From: Ferrimonas marina
Lineage (GTDB): Bacteria > Pseudomonadota > Gammaproteobacteria > Enterobacterales > Shewanellaceae
Length of the DNA stretch: 64,000 nt
NCBI RefSeq assembly: GCF_900129905.1
Contig: NZ_FQXG01000008.1
Coordinates: 198,152 to 262,151 of the forward strand
Direction of reading: 5' to 3'
This document shows positions 9,942-18,996 of the stretch, one piece after another (position 1 is the stretch's first letter; every line of letters starts with the position of its first letter). The notes beneath the pieces were generated by a model. It worked only from the letters and a program-made list of their open reading frames with translations. It searched no databases and was not told where the DNA came from. The translations under genes and the position numbers were made by a program.

Positions 9942-10502
9942 ATGGGAGATTTGTGTCCACAGCGCCGCCGCTTGTTAAGGGGCTCACTGGCCGGTGCCCT
10001 GTTGGCCAGCGCACCGAGCCTGGCCCGCGCCAGCCTGGCGGCGCCCGAGGTGGCTCCGCAGCAGCGGGAGCTCACCCTATACAACCGCCATACCGGCGAG
10101 CGACAAACGGCGCTCTACTTTCACGATTATCAATATGACAGCGAGGCGGTGGCCAGCCTGGATGCGGTGCTGCGCGATCATCGCGCCAATGAGGTGGCAC
10201 CGATGGATCGCCGCCTGTACGACCTGGTACACCGCCTGACCGAGGCGCTGGACTACCAGGGCGAGGTCCACGTGGTGTCCGGTTACCGCAGTATGAAGAC
10301 CAACACCATGCTGGCTGAGCGCAACGGTGGCGTGGCCAAGCGCAGCTTTCACACCCGTGCGATGGCGATGGATCTGGTGCTGCCCGGGGTAGAGCTTGAC
10401 CGGGTCCGTCTGGCGGCCCGCCAGTTGGCGATGGGGGGCGTGGGCTACTATCCCCGCTCCGGGTTTGTCCATGTAGATACCGGACCGCTGCGGGCCTGGT
10501 AA
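9942..10502 (+). CDS. DUF882/YcbK (MepK-like) peptidoglycan peptidase
   Basis: A 186-residue protein with a twin-arginine-type signal (RRRLLRG then a hydrophobic stretch, cleavage near Ala-Arg-Ala). The DUF882 fold, an M15-like zinc peptidase, shows VVSGYRS, SFHTRAMAMDL (zinc His/Asp) and GFVHVDTG (His-x-Asp). E. coli MepK cleaves 3-3 crosslinks, so the gene sits logically next to an L,D-transpeptidase. ATG 9942 is preceded by GGGGAAC; a TTG at 9930 would add four residues. Confidence 0.88.
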   Translation: MGDLCPQRRRLLRGSLAGALLASAPSLARASLAAPEVAPQQRELTLYNRHTGERQTALYFHDYQYDSEAVASLDAVLRDHRANEVAPMDRRLYDLVHRLTEALDYQGEVHVVSGYRSMKTNTMLAERNGGVAKRSFHTRAMAMDLVLPGVELDRVRLAARQLAMGGVGYYPRSGFVHVDTGPLRAW

Positions 10503-10586
10503 CCGCCAAGCTGGCCGTGGCAGCGGGTTCCACCCACTGGCTGAGGCCACCGGCGCGACGCGTGCTGCAATGACATGGTATCGGGC

Positions 10587-10615
10587 TTGTTGGGCCCTGG
10601 GGGCTATGGTAGACT
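10587..10615 (+). promoter_or_regulatory. Predicted rplY promoter
   Basis: -35 TTGTTG (10587-10592), a 17-bp spacer and -10 TAGACT (10610-10615). The predicted start near 10622 gives a 70-nt leader. Confidence 0.5.
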
Positions 10616-10621
10616 CCCCTC

Positions 10622-10691
10622 CGCTTTTTTAAGCAGAGAACGGGCCTTGGTCGCAAAGGCCCGTCTTTTTATTGATTTAGAGGTTGTTACC
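10622..10691 (+). promoter_or_regulatory. Structured rplY leader with terminator-like hairpin
   Basis: The leader contains ACGGGCC (10640-10646) pairing with GGCCCGT (10658-10664), followed at once by CTTTTT. This is an intrinsic-terminator shape lying between the predicted promoter and the L25 start codon. L25 is known to repress its own mRNA through a leader in E. coli and relatives. This hairpin could be an attenuator or part of that control element. Confidence 0.5.
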
Positions 10692-10979
10692 ATGTCTTTT
10701 ACTTTTGAAGCTAAAGTCCGCACCGATGCGGGGAAAGGTGCGAGCCGCCGCCTGCGTCACGCTGGTCTGATCCCGGCCATCATCTACGGTGGTGAGGCTG
10801 CTCCGGTTTCCATCGAGCTGGACCACGACAAGATCCTGCACGCTCAGGAAGAAGATGCTTTCTACACCGACGTTCTGACCCTGGTCATCGACGGCAAGGA
10901 AGAGAAAGTTAAGGCGCAAGCCATGCAGCGTCACCCGTACAAGCCTAAGGTTACTCACATCGACTTCGTTCGTGCATAA
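10692..10979 (+). CDS. rplY: 50S ribosomal protein L25
   Basis: A 95-residue 5S rRNA-binding ribosomal protein of the short, CTC-less type found in enterics. Recognisable segments are [21 protein letters not shown] near the N-terminus and [12 protein letters not shown] at the end. ATG 10692 follows a structured leader; upstream in-frame starts would read through that leader and are rejected. It is monocistronic, with a strong terminator 20 bp downstream. Confidence 0.97.
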   Translation: MSFTFEAKVRTDAGKGASRRLRHAGLIPAIIYGGEAAPVSIELDHDKILHAQEEDAFYTDVLTLVIDGKEEKVKAQAMQRHPYKPKVTHIDFVRA

Positions 10980-10998
10980 GTAACGGCTTTATGGTCGA

Positions 10999-11027
10999 AA
11001 AAGGGCACCCATCTGGGTGCCCTTTTT
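10999..11027 (+). terminator. Intrinsic terminator of rplY
   Basis: AAGGGCACCC, loop ATCT, GGGTGCCCTT, then a T-run. Confidence 0.9.
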
Positions 11028-11035
11028 GGTATCTG

Positions 11036-11057
11036 AAGGGCCGCAATGCGGCCCTTT
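11036..11057. terminator. Terminator between rplY and the UPF0149 gene
   Basis: AAGGGCCGC, loop AAT, GCGGCCCTT with T/A runs on both sides. It lies 5 bp past the minus-strand stop and serves that gene, possibly both directions. Confidence 0.75.
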
Positions 11058-11062
11058 TGCGC

Positions 11063-11674
11063 TCAATGGGTGGCATCACCCTGGTCTTCGCGCTCGACCT
11101 GGCTCCAGCTGTACATGTAGGCCAGCGCTTCCTCCACTGCCTGGATCAGCTGATCCGGTTGAGGGTCGGCCCCTTCACGCCAGGCCTGGGCATGCTCCTC
11201 TTCGGAACCCAGGGTCGCCACATAGCCCAGCAGGGCAGCACAGGACTCCACCTCTTCCAGCTGCTCCTCGCTGAGCATCTCGCTCCAGGCCTCTTTCAGG
11301 AACAGGAAACCGTTGAGAAAGCCTGACAGCCAGTAACGCAAGGGCTGGCGCACCTCGTGACGGCTGAGCGCCTCCAGGTGCTCCTGCATCGCCGTCGGCA
11401 TCAGCCGGGATTTCTGATGCACCTGATCGTGGATCTGGTTGTAGAGAACGAACAGCCGATCCATCACCTCAGCCTCAAACGGCCAATACTCCTGCTCCGG
11501 CTCCACTCCGGCGATGGCACTGCTCCACATGGCCGGATCCAGGGTGCGGGGGTGGCAATGCAGGTGGGCCAGAAAGCCCTTGGCCTGGGGCAGGTTCATG
11601 CCGCCCTGGCGGGCACACTGGTCGAGGATCTCTGCCAGCTGTTTTTCATCGTGTTTGGTCAGTTTGGTTTTCAT
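11063..11674 (-). CDS. UPF0149 (YgfB/YecA-like) family protein
   Basis: A 203-residue, largely helical acidic protein of the UPF0149 family. Typical features are the N-terminal GFLAHLHCHP segment, PLRYWLSGFLNGF in the middle and the acidic SEEQLEEVESCAALLGYVA. The molecular role is not established for most members. It lacks the C-terminal SEC-type zinc motif of YecA. It is monocistronic, with its own terminator just downstream. Confidence 0.7.
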   Translation of the reverse strand: MKTKLTKHDEKQLAEILDQCARQGGMNLPQAKGFLAHLHCHPRTLDPAMWSSAIAGVEPEQEYWPFEAEVMDRLFVLYNQIHDQVHQKSRLMPTAMQEHLEALSRHEVRQPLRYWLSGFLNGFLFLKEAWSEMLSEEQLEEVESCAALLGYVATLGSEEEHAQAWREGADPQPDQLIQAVEEALAYMYSWSQVEREDQGDATH

Positions 11675-12006
11675 AACGGGTTTCTACCGGCGGATGATGT
11701 GCTTAGGTTCTCACGTTTGGTGCCGATACCTCGCGCTAAAATGAAAATTTTATGCTGTCTATCACAGGGTATTGAACGCAAATGGGATTTTCCAAACGAC
11801 ACAGTAGAATGGGTTGACAAGAAAGGCCGTCACCAACAGGGATGGAGCAAAGTTTGCTCAATTGGTGGTGAAAAGTGCCATACAGCTCTCGCTTTGTTCC
11901 CATGGTGCTTGCAGGGACCAGCGAATTTTGAAATGTTGCCACCATGTTGCGCAGGTTATCAGTCTTGTGTGACCCATGTAGTAGAGCCCTTGGAATCGAG
12001 TCCGCC
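11675..12006. other. Intergenic region upstream of a small membrane protein
   Basis: About 330 bp between divergent genes. One plus-strand frame is open throughout and unusually cysteine-rich, but it has no SD and continues from an antisense frame, so I do not call it. TTGACA at 11815-11820 could be a -35 box, but no good -10 follows. Confidence 0.35.
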
Positions 12007-12375
12007 ATGCAAAAGCACATCAGTCCTTCTAAAGCAGAAGTTGCCACCGGGCTCCCGGCACGTATGTTGTTCGTGGCCCTGTTGTCGTTTATCGCAGCCA
12101 TTCTCTTTACCCTCTATTGTGAGACCCCACATGGTAACGAGGGGATCATGATTGCGCCGTTCGTGTTCTGCACCGAGGCGTTTATCGCCTTCGCCATCTC
12201 GGCCCTGCTGGGGGTACCCAGTACCATCTGGTTGCTGAACCAGTGCATCTATGCGCGCCATGAGGTGATGCTGAAAGAGTGGTGCCTGATGGTTCCCGGC
12301 GCACTGATGAGTTTCTGTTTTGTGGCCATGGGTCTGAACTTTGTTGGCCACCACGCCCTGCGTGTGCTGAGCTAA
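12007..12375 (+). CDS. Small membrane protein, unknown
   Basis: A 122-residue protein with three hydrophobic helices (about residues 18-38, 50-72 and 92-115) and a short basic N-terminus. I do not recognise the family. ATG 12007 was chosen because it starts just ahead of the first polar/TM unit; an upstream in-frame ATG at 11944 would add a Cys-rich stretch unlike the rest. It is followed by a strong terminator. Confidence 0.5.
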   Translation: MQKHISPSKAEVATGLPARMLFVALLSFIAAILFTLYCETPHGNEGIMIAPFVFCTEAFIAFAISALLGVPSTIWLLNQCIYARHEVMLKEWCLMVPGALMSFCFVAMGLNFVGHHALRVLS

Positions 12376-12396
12376 GTCCGACTCGGCTCCATCTGG

Positions 12397-12439
12397 CGCC
12401 GCCGCCTGACCGCGAATACCGGTCTGGCGGCGGCGTTTT
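12397..12439 (+). terminator. Intrinsic terminator
   Basis: CGCCGCCGCC (12397-12406) pairs with GGCGGCGGCG (12426-12435) across a 19-nt loop, followed by TTTT. It terminates the small membrane-protein gene. Confidence 0.8.
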
Positions 12440-12643
12440 GCGTTTTAGTTCTAGCTGGAATATCGCTTCGACGCTCAGCCGAATTCAATCCGATAGTGGG
12501 GTGCAGTCGCGCTGTGAGTTGAGCCGTGCGGTGGGTTGATTTCGAGCGTGGAGGCAGCCCCTATTCGCCCGGGTTTTCCGTTAAAGTGCCGCGGCACTGA
12601 CTGTGGTTCAGACACAGTCACTAAGAACAAAACGAGGAAAACC

Positions 12644-12838
12644 ATGAAACGCGCAATCTGTATCTCCCTGCTGGCCCTGGCCAGCACCCAGGCCCAGGCT
12701 CACGGCAGCCACATGGGTGGCAGCAAGGCCTACCAGGCTCGTATGGCTGCCCAAACGGCCACCGTTGACGCCGACAGCCAGGCTAAGCAAGAGGTACGTC
12801 GCTACCACAGCTGGCGAGCCGTGGCCTACCGCCGCTGA
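12644..12838 (+). CDS. Small secreted basic peptide, unknown
   Basis: A 64-residue precursor with a textbook signal peptide (MKRAICISLLALAS, cleavage after Ala-Gln-Ala) and a mature peptide of about 45 residues. The mature part opens His-Gly-Ser-His-Met-Gly-Gly and ends Arg-Arg. ATG 12644 follows SD GAGGAAAA. The His/Met-rich N-terminus could bind copper or nickel, but that is a guess. It is monocistronic, convergent with tamB. Confidence 0.55.
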   Translation: MKRAICISLLALASTQAQAHGSHMGGSKAYQARMAAQTATVDADSQAKQEVRRYHSWRAVAYRR

Positions 12839-12880
12839 CAGCGAATGCCTCTGAGCTGGGCAGCCCAGGGACGGGCTGCC

Positions 12881-15800
12881 TTAATCGATCTCGAAGGCGT
12901 AGAACAGATCCAGTGACTGCTCAGTGGTGTCGGTGATGGCACTGACCGCTTCGAGCCAGACCTTGGGGATCAGATCCAGCCGCACCGTCAGTTCACTGAT
13001 GGACTCAAACACCCCCACGCCGTACTTCAAAAACAGCCGCTCACCGATGTAGCCACTGATGGTGATCTGGGTATCGTCCCCGGCGCCCTCCGCATCCAAT
13101 GACACGTTCTTAAAGCCCAACCCCTCGCCGATGGTGGTGACCACCCCGCCGGTGGAACTGACGCCGTAGGCCAGTGCCGCCGAGGTAGCCAGTGCACCGC
13201 TGCCATCAGAGGCACTCAAGCCCTGGCCCCGGGTCAGATAGGAGAGGATCTCCTGCTGTTCCAGGTAGGGGGTGGAGAACAGCGACAGCTGCGGTGAGGC
13301 GGGTGTGCCGGTGACCCGGACGCCGGCGGTGACATCATCGGCATCGATGGTGCGGGAAGCGGCGATATCCAGGTTTGGCAGGTTGGCCGGGCCATTGAAG
13401 GTGATCTGACCGCGGTCGATCTCCAGGCGTTGACCAAAGGCGCGGAAGCGCCCCCTCTGCAGGGCCAGATCACCGAAGATCTGCAGCGGCTGACCCGGTC
13501 GCAGTCGCAGGTTGAGATCGCCACCCAGATCGCCGGTCACCCCCAGGGCGCGCACCGAGATGTTGTTGCTGAGGATCACCCGTACGTCCATCTCGGTGTA
13601 GCGGCTGATCAGTGGCACCTCCTCGGAGCGGCTATCGACGTAGACCACGTCTTCGCTGATGTCGACGGCCCCCTCGGGCAAGGATTCCAGGGTCAGGCTG
13701 CCGCTGGTGAAGGCCAGTTCACCGCCAATCCGCAGGCGCTCCGGACTCAGCTCCAGGGTCAAGTCCGGCTTGGCCTCCAGCACCAGCAGCGGCGGGTAGA
13801 GCACACTGAGCCGCTCTCCAACCAGCCCCAGCCGTGCTAACACCGTATCGCGCCAGTCTATCTCCCCCTGCACCCGGGCGGTGCCTTCGCCCATCCGCAT
13901 CTGACCGTCCAGCAGGGCTTGTTGGCCCTGGAAGTCGAGGCTGAGGTTGATGTCGTCCACCTCGGTGGGGTTGATGACGGTGCGCACCACCCCGTCGCGC
14001 AGGGTCAGCAAGCCGGTGATCTCCGGCTCTCGCAGGGTGCCTGCAAATTCCACGTCGCCGTCCAGCAGGCCACTGGCCTCCTTGAGCTGGCTGAACCAGG
14101 CCAGGTAGGGAGCCAGCTCCAGGGCTTCGCCGCTAAGCTGGCCAGACAGGGGATAGGGGGCTTCGCTGCCCAGTTGCAGCTCCAGATCCAGACTGCGCCG
14201 GTCGTCGATCTGGGCCCGGGAGGTGAGCTCGACGCCAGAGGGGTCCAGCGCCAGATCCAGGGTGACGCTTTGCCAGTTGAGCTGGCCCCGCGGCAGGCCG
14301 GCTCCGCGCAGCAGGGTCAGCTCGCCGTCGCGGTCTTCTAAGCTCAGCAGCAGCCGCGGGGTCTGGCCCGGCTGCCAGTTGAGGTGCAGATCCCCCCGAA
14401 TGCTGGAATCCGGCAACATGCGGTCGGGCAGCCAGGGGCGCAACAGGGTCTCGGTGTCCAGATCGATGGCCAGGGCCAGGGCCCCTTTGGGCCCGAGCAA
14501 CGACGGGCCATTGAAACAGAGCTGGCTGTCGGCACCGCGCCAGCAGTGGGCCGCCATCACCCCTTGCAGTTGCGCCAACTCCAGCTGCAGTGAGGTATTG
14601 GCCTCCATCTGCCAGCGATGGTGGCGGCCCTGGATGATCCCCTCCTGCCACAGGCCGTCCCAACGTTGTCGCTCGCGGTCGTACTGACCGGACAGCATCA
14701 AGCGGGTGGAGAGCGCCGGCCCCTCGCTGCTGAGCGACAGGGATTGCTCGGTCAGGTTGCCGCGGCTTTGCAGGCGCAGCAGGCCCAATTCGCTGTCGGC
14801 CCACTGGATCTGCTTGAGGGCGAGCTCCAGCCGGTAGCCGTGATCCGAGCGGGGCTGGTAGTCGGCATCGAGGGACAGATTGCCCAGGCCGAGCTGGTCG
14901 AAGGCCAGGCTTTCGCTGTCCAGCTTGAGCTGAAGCTTGGGGTCCTCCGCCGCACCACTGACCTGGATGCTTCCCTGGGCCTGCCCCTCAAGCTCGCTGT
15001 GCCAGAGCCCCAGATCCTGACTGGCGATCTGACCGCTCAGTTGCCACTGGCCATCGATGATGCCGCCATCGAGGGCGAGGACTGCGCCGTTGAGCAGCAC
15101 CGTCAGGTTGTCCGCTTCGCCGCGCCAATCGGAGTGAAACTCCGCATTGCCATCGATCTTGAGGGGATAGTCCATCCACTCCCCCTCCACATCGGCGTTC
15201 TTCACCGCGAAGTGCCAGCTGTCGTCCTTCCAGTGGCCGTCGCTGATCAGGTCGCCATGCAGCTTGAGGGGGGCCTCCGGCAGCAGTGGGCTGAGATCCA
15301 CCCCTTGGGTGTCGATAGCGGCGTGCCAGGCCAGGCCATCATGGTATTCCAATACCCCGCTGAGCTGGGCATCGCCAAAATCGCCGCTGAGATCGCCCTG
15401 GTAGAGCTGGAACCGGCCGGGTTCATGCACTGCCACCAGGTTGACCGCGGCCTCGCCGATATTGGGCACCTGCAGTTGGGCACTGCCGGCGGTTTTCTGG
15501 TGGCTGAGGGAGCCCTCACTGGCCAGCTCCAGATCGCTGGCGCGCCACTGGGCTTCCCCCTGCAGTGGCCACTGCAGCTGGTCGCCATGGAGCCACAAGC
15601 GGTAGGGCAGATCCGGATCCCCCAGGGTCAGCTGACCCAAGGCCTCGGCCTGCTGTGCGCCCTCGGTCTTCAGGGCAAAGCGCAGATCCGCCAGGCTCTG
15701 CTCGGCCCGCAGGGTAAAGGGCAGGGGATCGGACGGCGGCAACCAGGGCAGCTGGCCCAGGGTGCCTACCAGGGCGGCGTCAATCAGGTAGCCCTGCTCA

Positions 15801-16624
15801 AAGGCCAGGTTGAGGTGCCCCTGGGCGGAGGCCCAGTTGTGCTCCAGTTCCAGCTGCGGCAGCGCCAGCTCGGTATGGTGCCAGCGGCCGATGGTGCTGA
15901 GCAGGGCGATGCGCTGGTCCAGATCGCCGATCTGCAGATGGGTCTGGCGCAGGGTGACGTCGTCCAGCACCAGCTCGAACGGCAGGGTAACCTTGGGCAG
16001 GTTGGCCATAGCCCAGCTGTCACTCTCCGGCTCCTCAGCCACCTGAGTGTCGGTCGGCTCATCCTCCGCCAGGGGGATCAGGATGTTGGCTTTGGACAGC
16101 TCGGCCTGACTGACCCGCAACAGGGTGTCCGCCAGGTAGACCTCGCCGGCCAGGTGGGTGACCTCGAAGCGCATGTCGTCCACCCGCACATCGATGTTGC
16201 CCAGATCAGCCCAGTTAGCCTCGATCACCAGGGGCAGATTGATGCCGCTGTACTGCCCTTCCGGGGTCGGCGGTTTGGGGGGCTCGTCCGGATCCGGCTC
16301 GTCGCTGAGCTCGACAAAGACGCGAATACCATCGGCGCGAAGTTGCTTGGCGCAGACCCGGGCCTTGAACAGGCAGTGCAGGCGCCACTGGGCCTCAAAC
16401 TCGTCCACCTCCACCACCACGGTGTCCAGATCGAGGCGAAATGCCGACAGCGCCACTCCCTGGTTGAGGGTACCGCCCTGATATTTGAGTTCAATCATCG
16501 GCAGTAGGCGGTCCACCGTCATCAGGGTCAGGCGACTGCCCAGCGGGGTGCCCAGGGCCAGTGCCAGAATAACCAGAAATGCCAGTGGCAGTGCGCCCAG
16601 CAGCAGGCGCCAACGTCGTTTCAT
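12881..16624 (-). CDS. tamB: Translocation and assembly module subunit TamB
   Basis: An inner-membrane-anchored, very long beta-helical protein of 1247 residues that spans the periplasm and works with TamA in outer-membrane protein insertion and phospholipid transport. An N-terminal signal anchor occupies about residues 9-25. Amphipathic AsmA/TamB repeats fill the middle, and the C-terminal DUF490 domain is conserved, ending Phe-Tyr-Ala-Phe-Glu-Ile-Asp. Its start overlaps the tamA stop by 4 bases, the usual tamAB operon. Confidence 0.95.
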   Translation of the reverse strand: MKRRWRLLLGALPLAFLVILALALGTPLGSRLTLMTVDRLLPMIELKYQGGTLNQGVALSAFRLDLDTVVVEVDEFEAQWRLHCLFKARVCAKQLRADGIRVFVELSDEPDPDEPPKPPTPEGQYSGINLPLVIEANWADLGNIDVRVDDMRFEVTHLAGEVYLADTLLRVSQAELSKANILIPLAEDEPTDTQVAEEPESDSWAMANLPKVTLPFELVLDDVTLRQTHLQIGDLDQRIALLSTIGRWHHTELALPQLELEHNWASAQGHLNLAFEQGYLIDAALVGTLGQLPWLPPSDPLPFTLRAEQSLADLRFALKTEGAQQAEALGQLTLGDPDLPYRLWLHGDQLQWPLQGEAQWRASDLELASEGSLSHQKTAGSAQLQVPNIGEAAVNLVAVHEPGRFQLYQGDLSGDFGDAQLSGVLEYHDGLAWHAAIDTQGVDLSPLLPEAPLKLHGDLISDGHWKDDSWHFAVKNADVEGEWMDYPLKIDGNAEFHSDWRGEADNLTVLLNGAVLALDGGIIDGQWQLSGQIASQDLGLWHSELEGQAQGSIQVSGAAEDPKLQLKLDSESLAFDQLGLGNLSLDADYQPRSDHGYRLELALKQIQWADSELGLLRLQSRGNLTEQSLSLSSEGPALSTRLMLSGQYDRERQRWDGLWQEGIIQGRHHRWQMEANTSLQLELAQLQGVMAAHCWRGADSQLCFNGPSLLGPKGALALAIDLDTETLLRPWLPDRMLPDSSIRGDLHLNWQPGQTPRLLLSLEDRDGELTLLRGAGLPRGQLNWQSVTLDLALDPSGVELTSRAQIDDRRSLDLELQLGSEAPYPLSGQLSGEALELAPYLAWFSQLKEASGLLDGDVEFAGTLREPEITGLLTLRDGVVRTVINPTEVDDINLSLDFQGQQALLDGQMRMGEGTARVQGEIDWRDTVLARLGLVGERLSVLYPPLLVLEAKPDLTLELSPERLRIGGELAFTSGSLTLESLPEGAVDISEDVVYVDSRSEEVPLISRYTEMDVRVILSNNISVRALGVTGDLGGDLNLRLRPGQPLQIFGDLALQRGRFRAFGQRLEIDRGQITFNGPANLPNLDIAASRTIDADDVTAGVRVTGTPASPQLSLFSTPYLEQQEILSYLTRGQGLSASDGSGALATSAALAYGVSSTGGVVTTIGEGLGFKNVSLDAEGAGDDTQITISGYIGERLFLKYGVGVFESISELTVRLDLIPKVWLEAVSAITDTTEQSLDLFYAFEID

Positions 16625-18447
16625 AGCTCTGCTCCGATGGTGACGTGGATGCGCCAGGGGGTATCCGGTTCGCTGACGCCAAAGCCCACATCCAGTCGGA
16701 TTGGGCCGATGGGGGAGATCCAGTGGGCACCCACACCTACCGAGGTGACCACGTCGATCGCCTCGGATTCATTGATGTCGAAGGCGTTACCGCTGTCGAC
16801 AAAGGTGGCAAAGCGCCACTTGTCGCGCCAGTAGTACTGGTATTCCAGGCTGCCCACCAGCAGGTAGCGGCCACCGACGCTGATGGTGGTCTGGTTGCCA
16901 TCGTCGTCCTCAACGGTGCGGGTAGGACCCAGGGTCTGGTAGCCAAAGCCACGGATGGACTGGTCACCACCGGCGAAGAAGCGCAGGGAGGGTGCCAGAT
17001 CCACCAGTTCGTCGTCGTTGATGACGTTGACACCAAAGTCCAGTCGACTGGCGATGCGGTGCTTGCGGTAGGGGGTAAACACCGCCCTCAGCTGAGCGCG
17101 GAAGCGGGTAATACGCTGGCTTGAGCCCAGGGCGCTGTCGCCGTGCTCAAACTGGTAGGTCTGGCGAAAACCGGTGCGAGGGTCCAACGGTGGGCCGGCC
17201 CGGCGAGTGTGGGTAAAGCTGATCCCCGGCATGGCATAGTGGGCGCGGCGGTCCAGGGTGTCCTGGCTCCAATCCTCCAACAGGGCGCGCAGGTAGAGTG
17301 AGCGGGTCCAACCGTTCTCACTCACCTGTTTGCGGCCGATCTGGGCCTGGTACTGGTTACTGTCGATGTCGCCAAACTCTTCCCGGCCGACCAATGCCTG
17401 GAACTGCAGTTGGTCATTGAGCGGGTGAGACAGGGGGATGCGGTAATCAAAGCTGAGCTTGGGGTTGACCTGGGACAGCTCACCGCGGGTCTCCTGGCTG
17501 TGGCCATAGCGGTTGACCACCGGGGTACGCCAGATGGTGGAGATCCGAAACTGGGTGTCGGTGGCAAAACCAAAACCCAGCTGCAGCGAGTGGCGAGGGG
17601 GTGGGGCGATCCCCACCTCCACCGGTACCAGGCCGTCTTCCGCCTGTTCCGGGTGGGGCAGTACCTTAACGTCCTGGAAGTAACCGGAGCTGAACAGGCT
17701 GTTGGTGAGCTTGCCGATCTCATCGCTGTGATACGGAGTGCCCGGCTCGAAGGGCACCATGCTCTCCAGCACATCGGGATTGAGCTCGGAGGCCCAGAAG
17801 GTGACCTCCCCCAGGCCATAGCGACGGCCACTGTCGTACAGCAGCACCAGGTTGGCGATGTTGTTGTCCCGGTCCAGCTCCAGCCGGTTTTGCACCATCT
17901 CGCCGTCAAAGTAGCCACGGATCAGCCCCAGGGTGATGAGCGAGGTCTTCAGGCTCTCGTAATCGCCATGGTTGAGCACATCCCCGGGTTGGATCTTGAG
18001 GTTGTTGAGTTTGTTGATAAAGGCCGGGTCCTGGCGCGCCTCCCCCTCCAGCAGCACGGTGACAAACTGGTAGCGCATCGGCTCACCCGGTTCCAGCTCC
18101 AGGCTCAGGCTCCAGTTGCCCTCTTTGCGTTCAATGGTCGGATTAAGCGTGCCCTGGTAGTAGCCCAGGGCCTGCAGCGCCTCCTGGGCCTTGTCCTGGT
18201 AGGTAAACAGGAAGCTGGCCCGCTCCGCCGGATTGGTGGGCAGGGGCGAGAGGTGAGCCCGGACGTTGTCCCGCAGCCGGCGGGTGCCGCCGGTAACACT
18301 CAGTGACAGCCCACCGTCGCTGGGGGCCGCCTGACCCTGCTGGGCAGGCTGAGGCTGGGGCCCCTTTTCGCCTTTTACAGGCTCTGCGACCGCGTATTGC
18401 CCTAGTAGGCAACAGCAAAGCAGCAAGACGGTCGCGTATCGAAGCAA
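16621..18447 (-). CDS. tamA: Translocation and assembly module subunit TamA
   Basis: An Omp85-family outer-membrane protein of 608 residues. A signal peptide ends near Gln-Tyr-Ala-Val-Ala, residue 21. POTRA domains follow, then the C-terminal 16-strand barrel with the family motif near SIRGFGYQTLGP and the final strand ending in Gly-Ala-Glu-Leu. A Gln/Pro/Lys-rich linker follows the signal peptide, a small departure from E. coli TamA. It is first in the operon, with tamB immediately after it. Confidence 0.95.
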   Translation of the reverse strand: MLRYATVLLLCCCLLGQYAVAEPVKGEKGPQPQPAQQGQAAPSDGGLSLSVTGGTRRLRDNVRAHLSPLPTNPAERASFLFTYQDKAQEALQALGYYQGTLNPTIERKEGNWSLSLELEPGEPMRYQFVTVLLEGEARQDPAFINKLNNLKIQPGDVLNHGDYESLKTSLITLGLIRGYFDGEMVQNRLELDRDNNIANLVLLYDSGRRYGLGEVTFWASELNPDVLESMVPFEPGTPYHSDEIGKLTNSLFSSGYFQDVKVLPHPEQAEDGLVPVEVGIAPPPRHSLQLGFGFATDTQFRISTIWRTPVVNRYGHSQETRGELSQVNPKLSFDYRIPLSHPLNDQLQFQALVGREEFGDIDSNQYQAQIGRKQVSENGWTRSLYLRALLEDWSQDTLDRRAHYAMPGISFTHTRRAGPPLDPRTGFRQTYQFEHGDSALGSSQRITRFRAQLRAVFTPYRKHRIASRLDFGVNVINDDELVDLAPSLRFFAGGDQSIRGFGYQTLGPTRTVEDDDGNQTTISVGGRYLLVGSLEYQYYWRDKWRFATFVDSGNAFDINESEAIDVVTSVGVGAHWISPIGPIRLDVGFGVSEPDTPWRIHVTIGAEL

Positions 18448-18585
18448 AGGGGCTCTCCGGCTGGGTTGGGTCGGCGTAAAATCGACCCATCGTAGGATTC
18501 GAAGGTAATTTTAAAAGCTAAGCCGTTTGTAGCCAATCTATATCCTTGATAAAAATAGAACAATTGAAGTACGCAAGGTGGCAGT

Positions 18586-18981
18586 ATGTTGATTTGGCGA
18601 GTGTTGCTGGTGTTGATGGCCATGATGATGGCCGGTCAGGTGGGAGCCTGGATGTTGACGGGGGGCTTGAGCATGCTGCAATGGCTGCTGCTGAGCGTGG
18701 GCGTCATCATGTTCCCACCGGCGCTGGGCTACGCCTACCATTACCCTCTGGTACCTCGCTGGTATGGGGTGGCCTGTGCCGCGGTGCTGTTTGTCACCTT
18801 CCAGTTTTCCCTGACCATGGCGATCATGGTCTACCTCAAGGCCCCCAGCGTAGAGGGTTTGACTCCGCTGGCAGTCCACCTGGTGGTGGTGCTTCTGCTG
18901 CTCTATCCGGTCTGGCAATACGCCTTCTCCAGTCCACAATTCTGGCAACGGCCCAAGGGCAGCCAGTCAATGGTGTTTTAA
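18586..18981 (+). CDS. Four-helix membrane protein, unknown
   Basis: A 131-residue protein that is almost entirely hydrophobic, with about four transmembrane helices and a short polar tail. I do not recognise the family. ATG 18586 is preceded by AAGGTGG. It ends 15 bp before the asparaginase-family gene, so the two may be co-transcribed. Confidence 0.6.
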   Translation: MLIWRVLLVLMAMMMAGQVGAWMLTGGLSMLQWLLLSVGVIMFPPALGYAYHYPLVPRWYGVACAAVLFVTFQFSLTMAIMVYLKAPSVEGLTPLAVHLVVVLLLLYPVWQYAFSSPQFWQRPKGSQSMVF

Positions 18982-18996
18982 CCTGCAGGAACTGCA

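Noticed and set aside
11725-12151. Cysteine-rich plus-strand frame ahead of the small membrane protein
   Set aside because: No ribosome-binding site, and it overlaps the better-supported ORF at 12007 in another frame.
14618-16507. Long plus-strand open frame of about 629 codons
   Set aside because: Antisense to tamB with repetitive Gly/Gln/Leu composition and no domain; a mirror of tamB codons.
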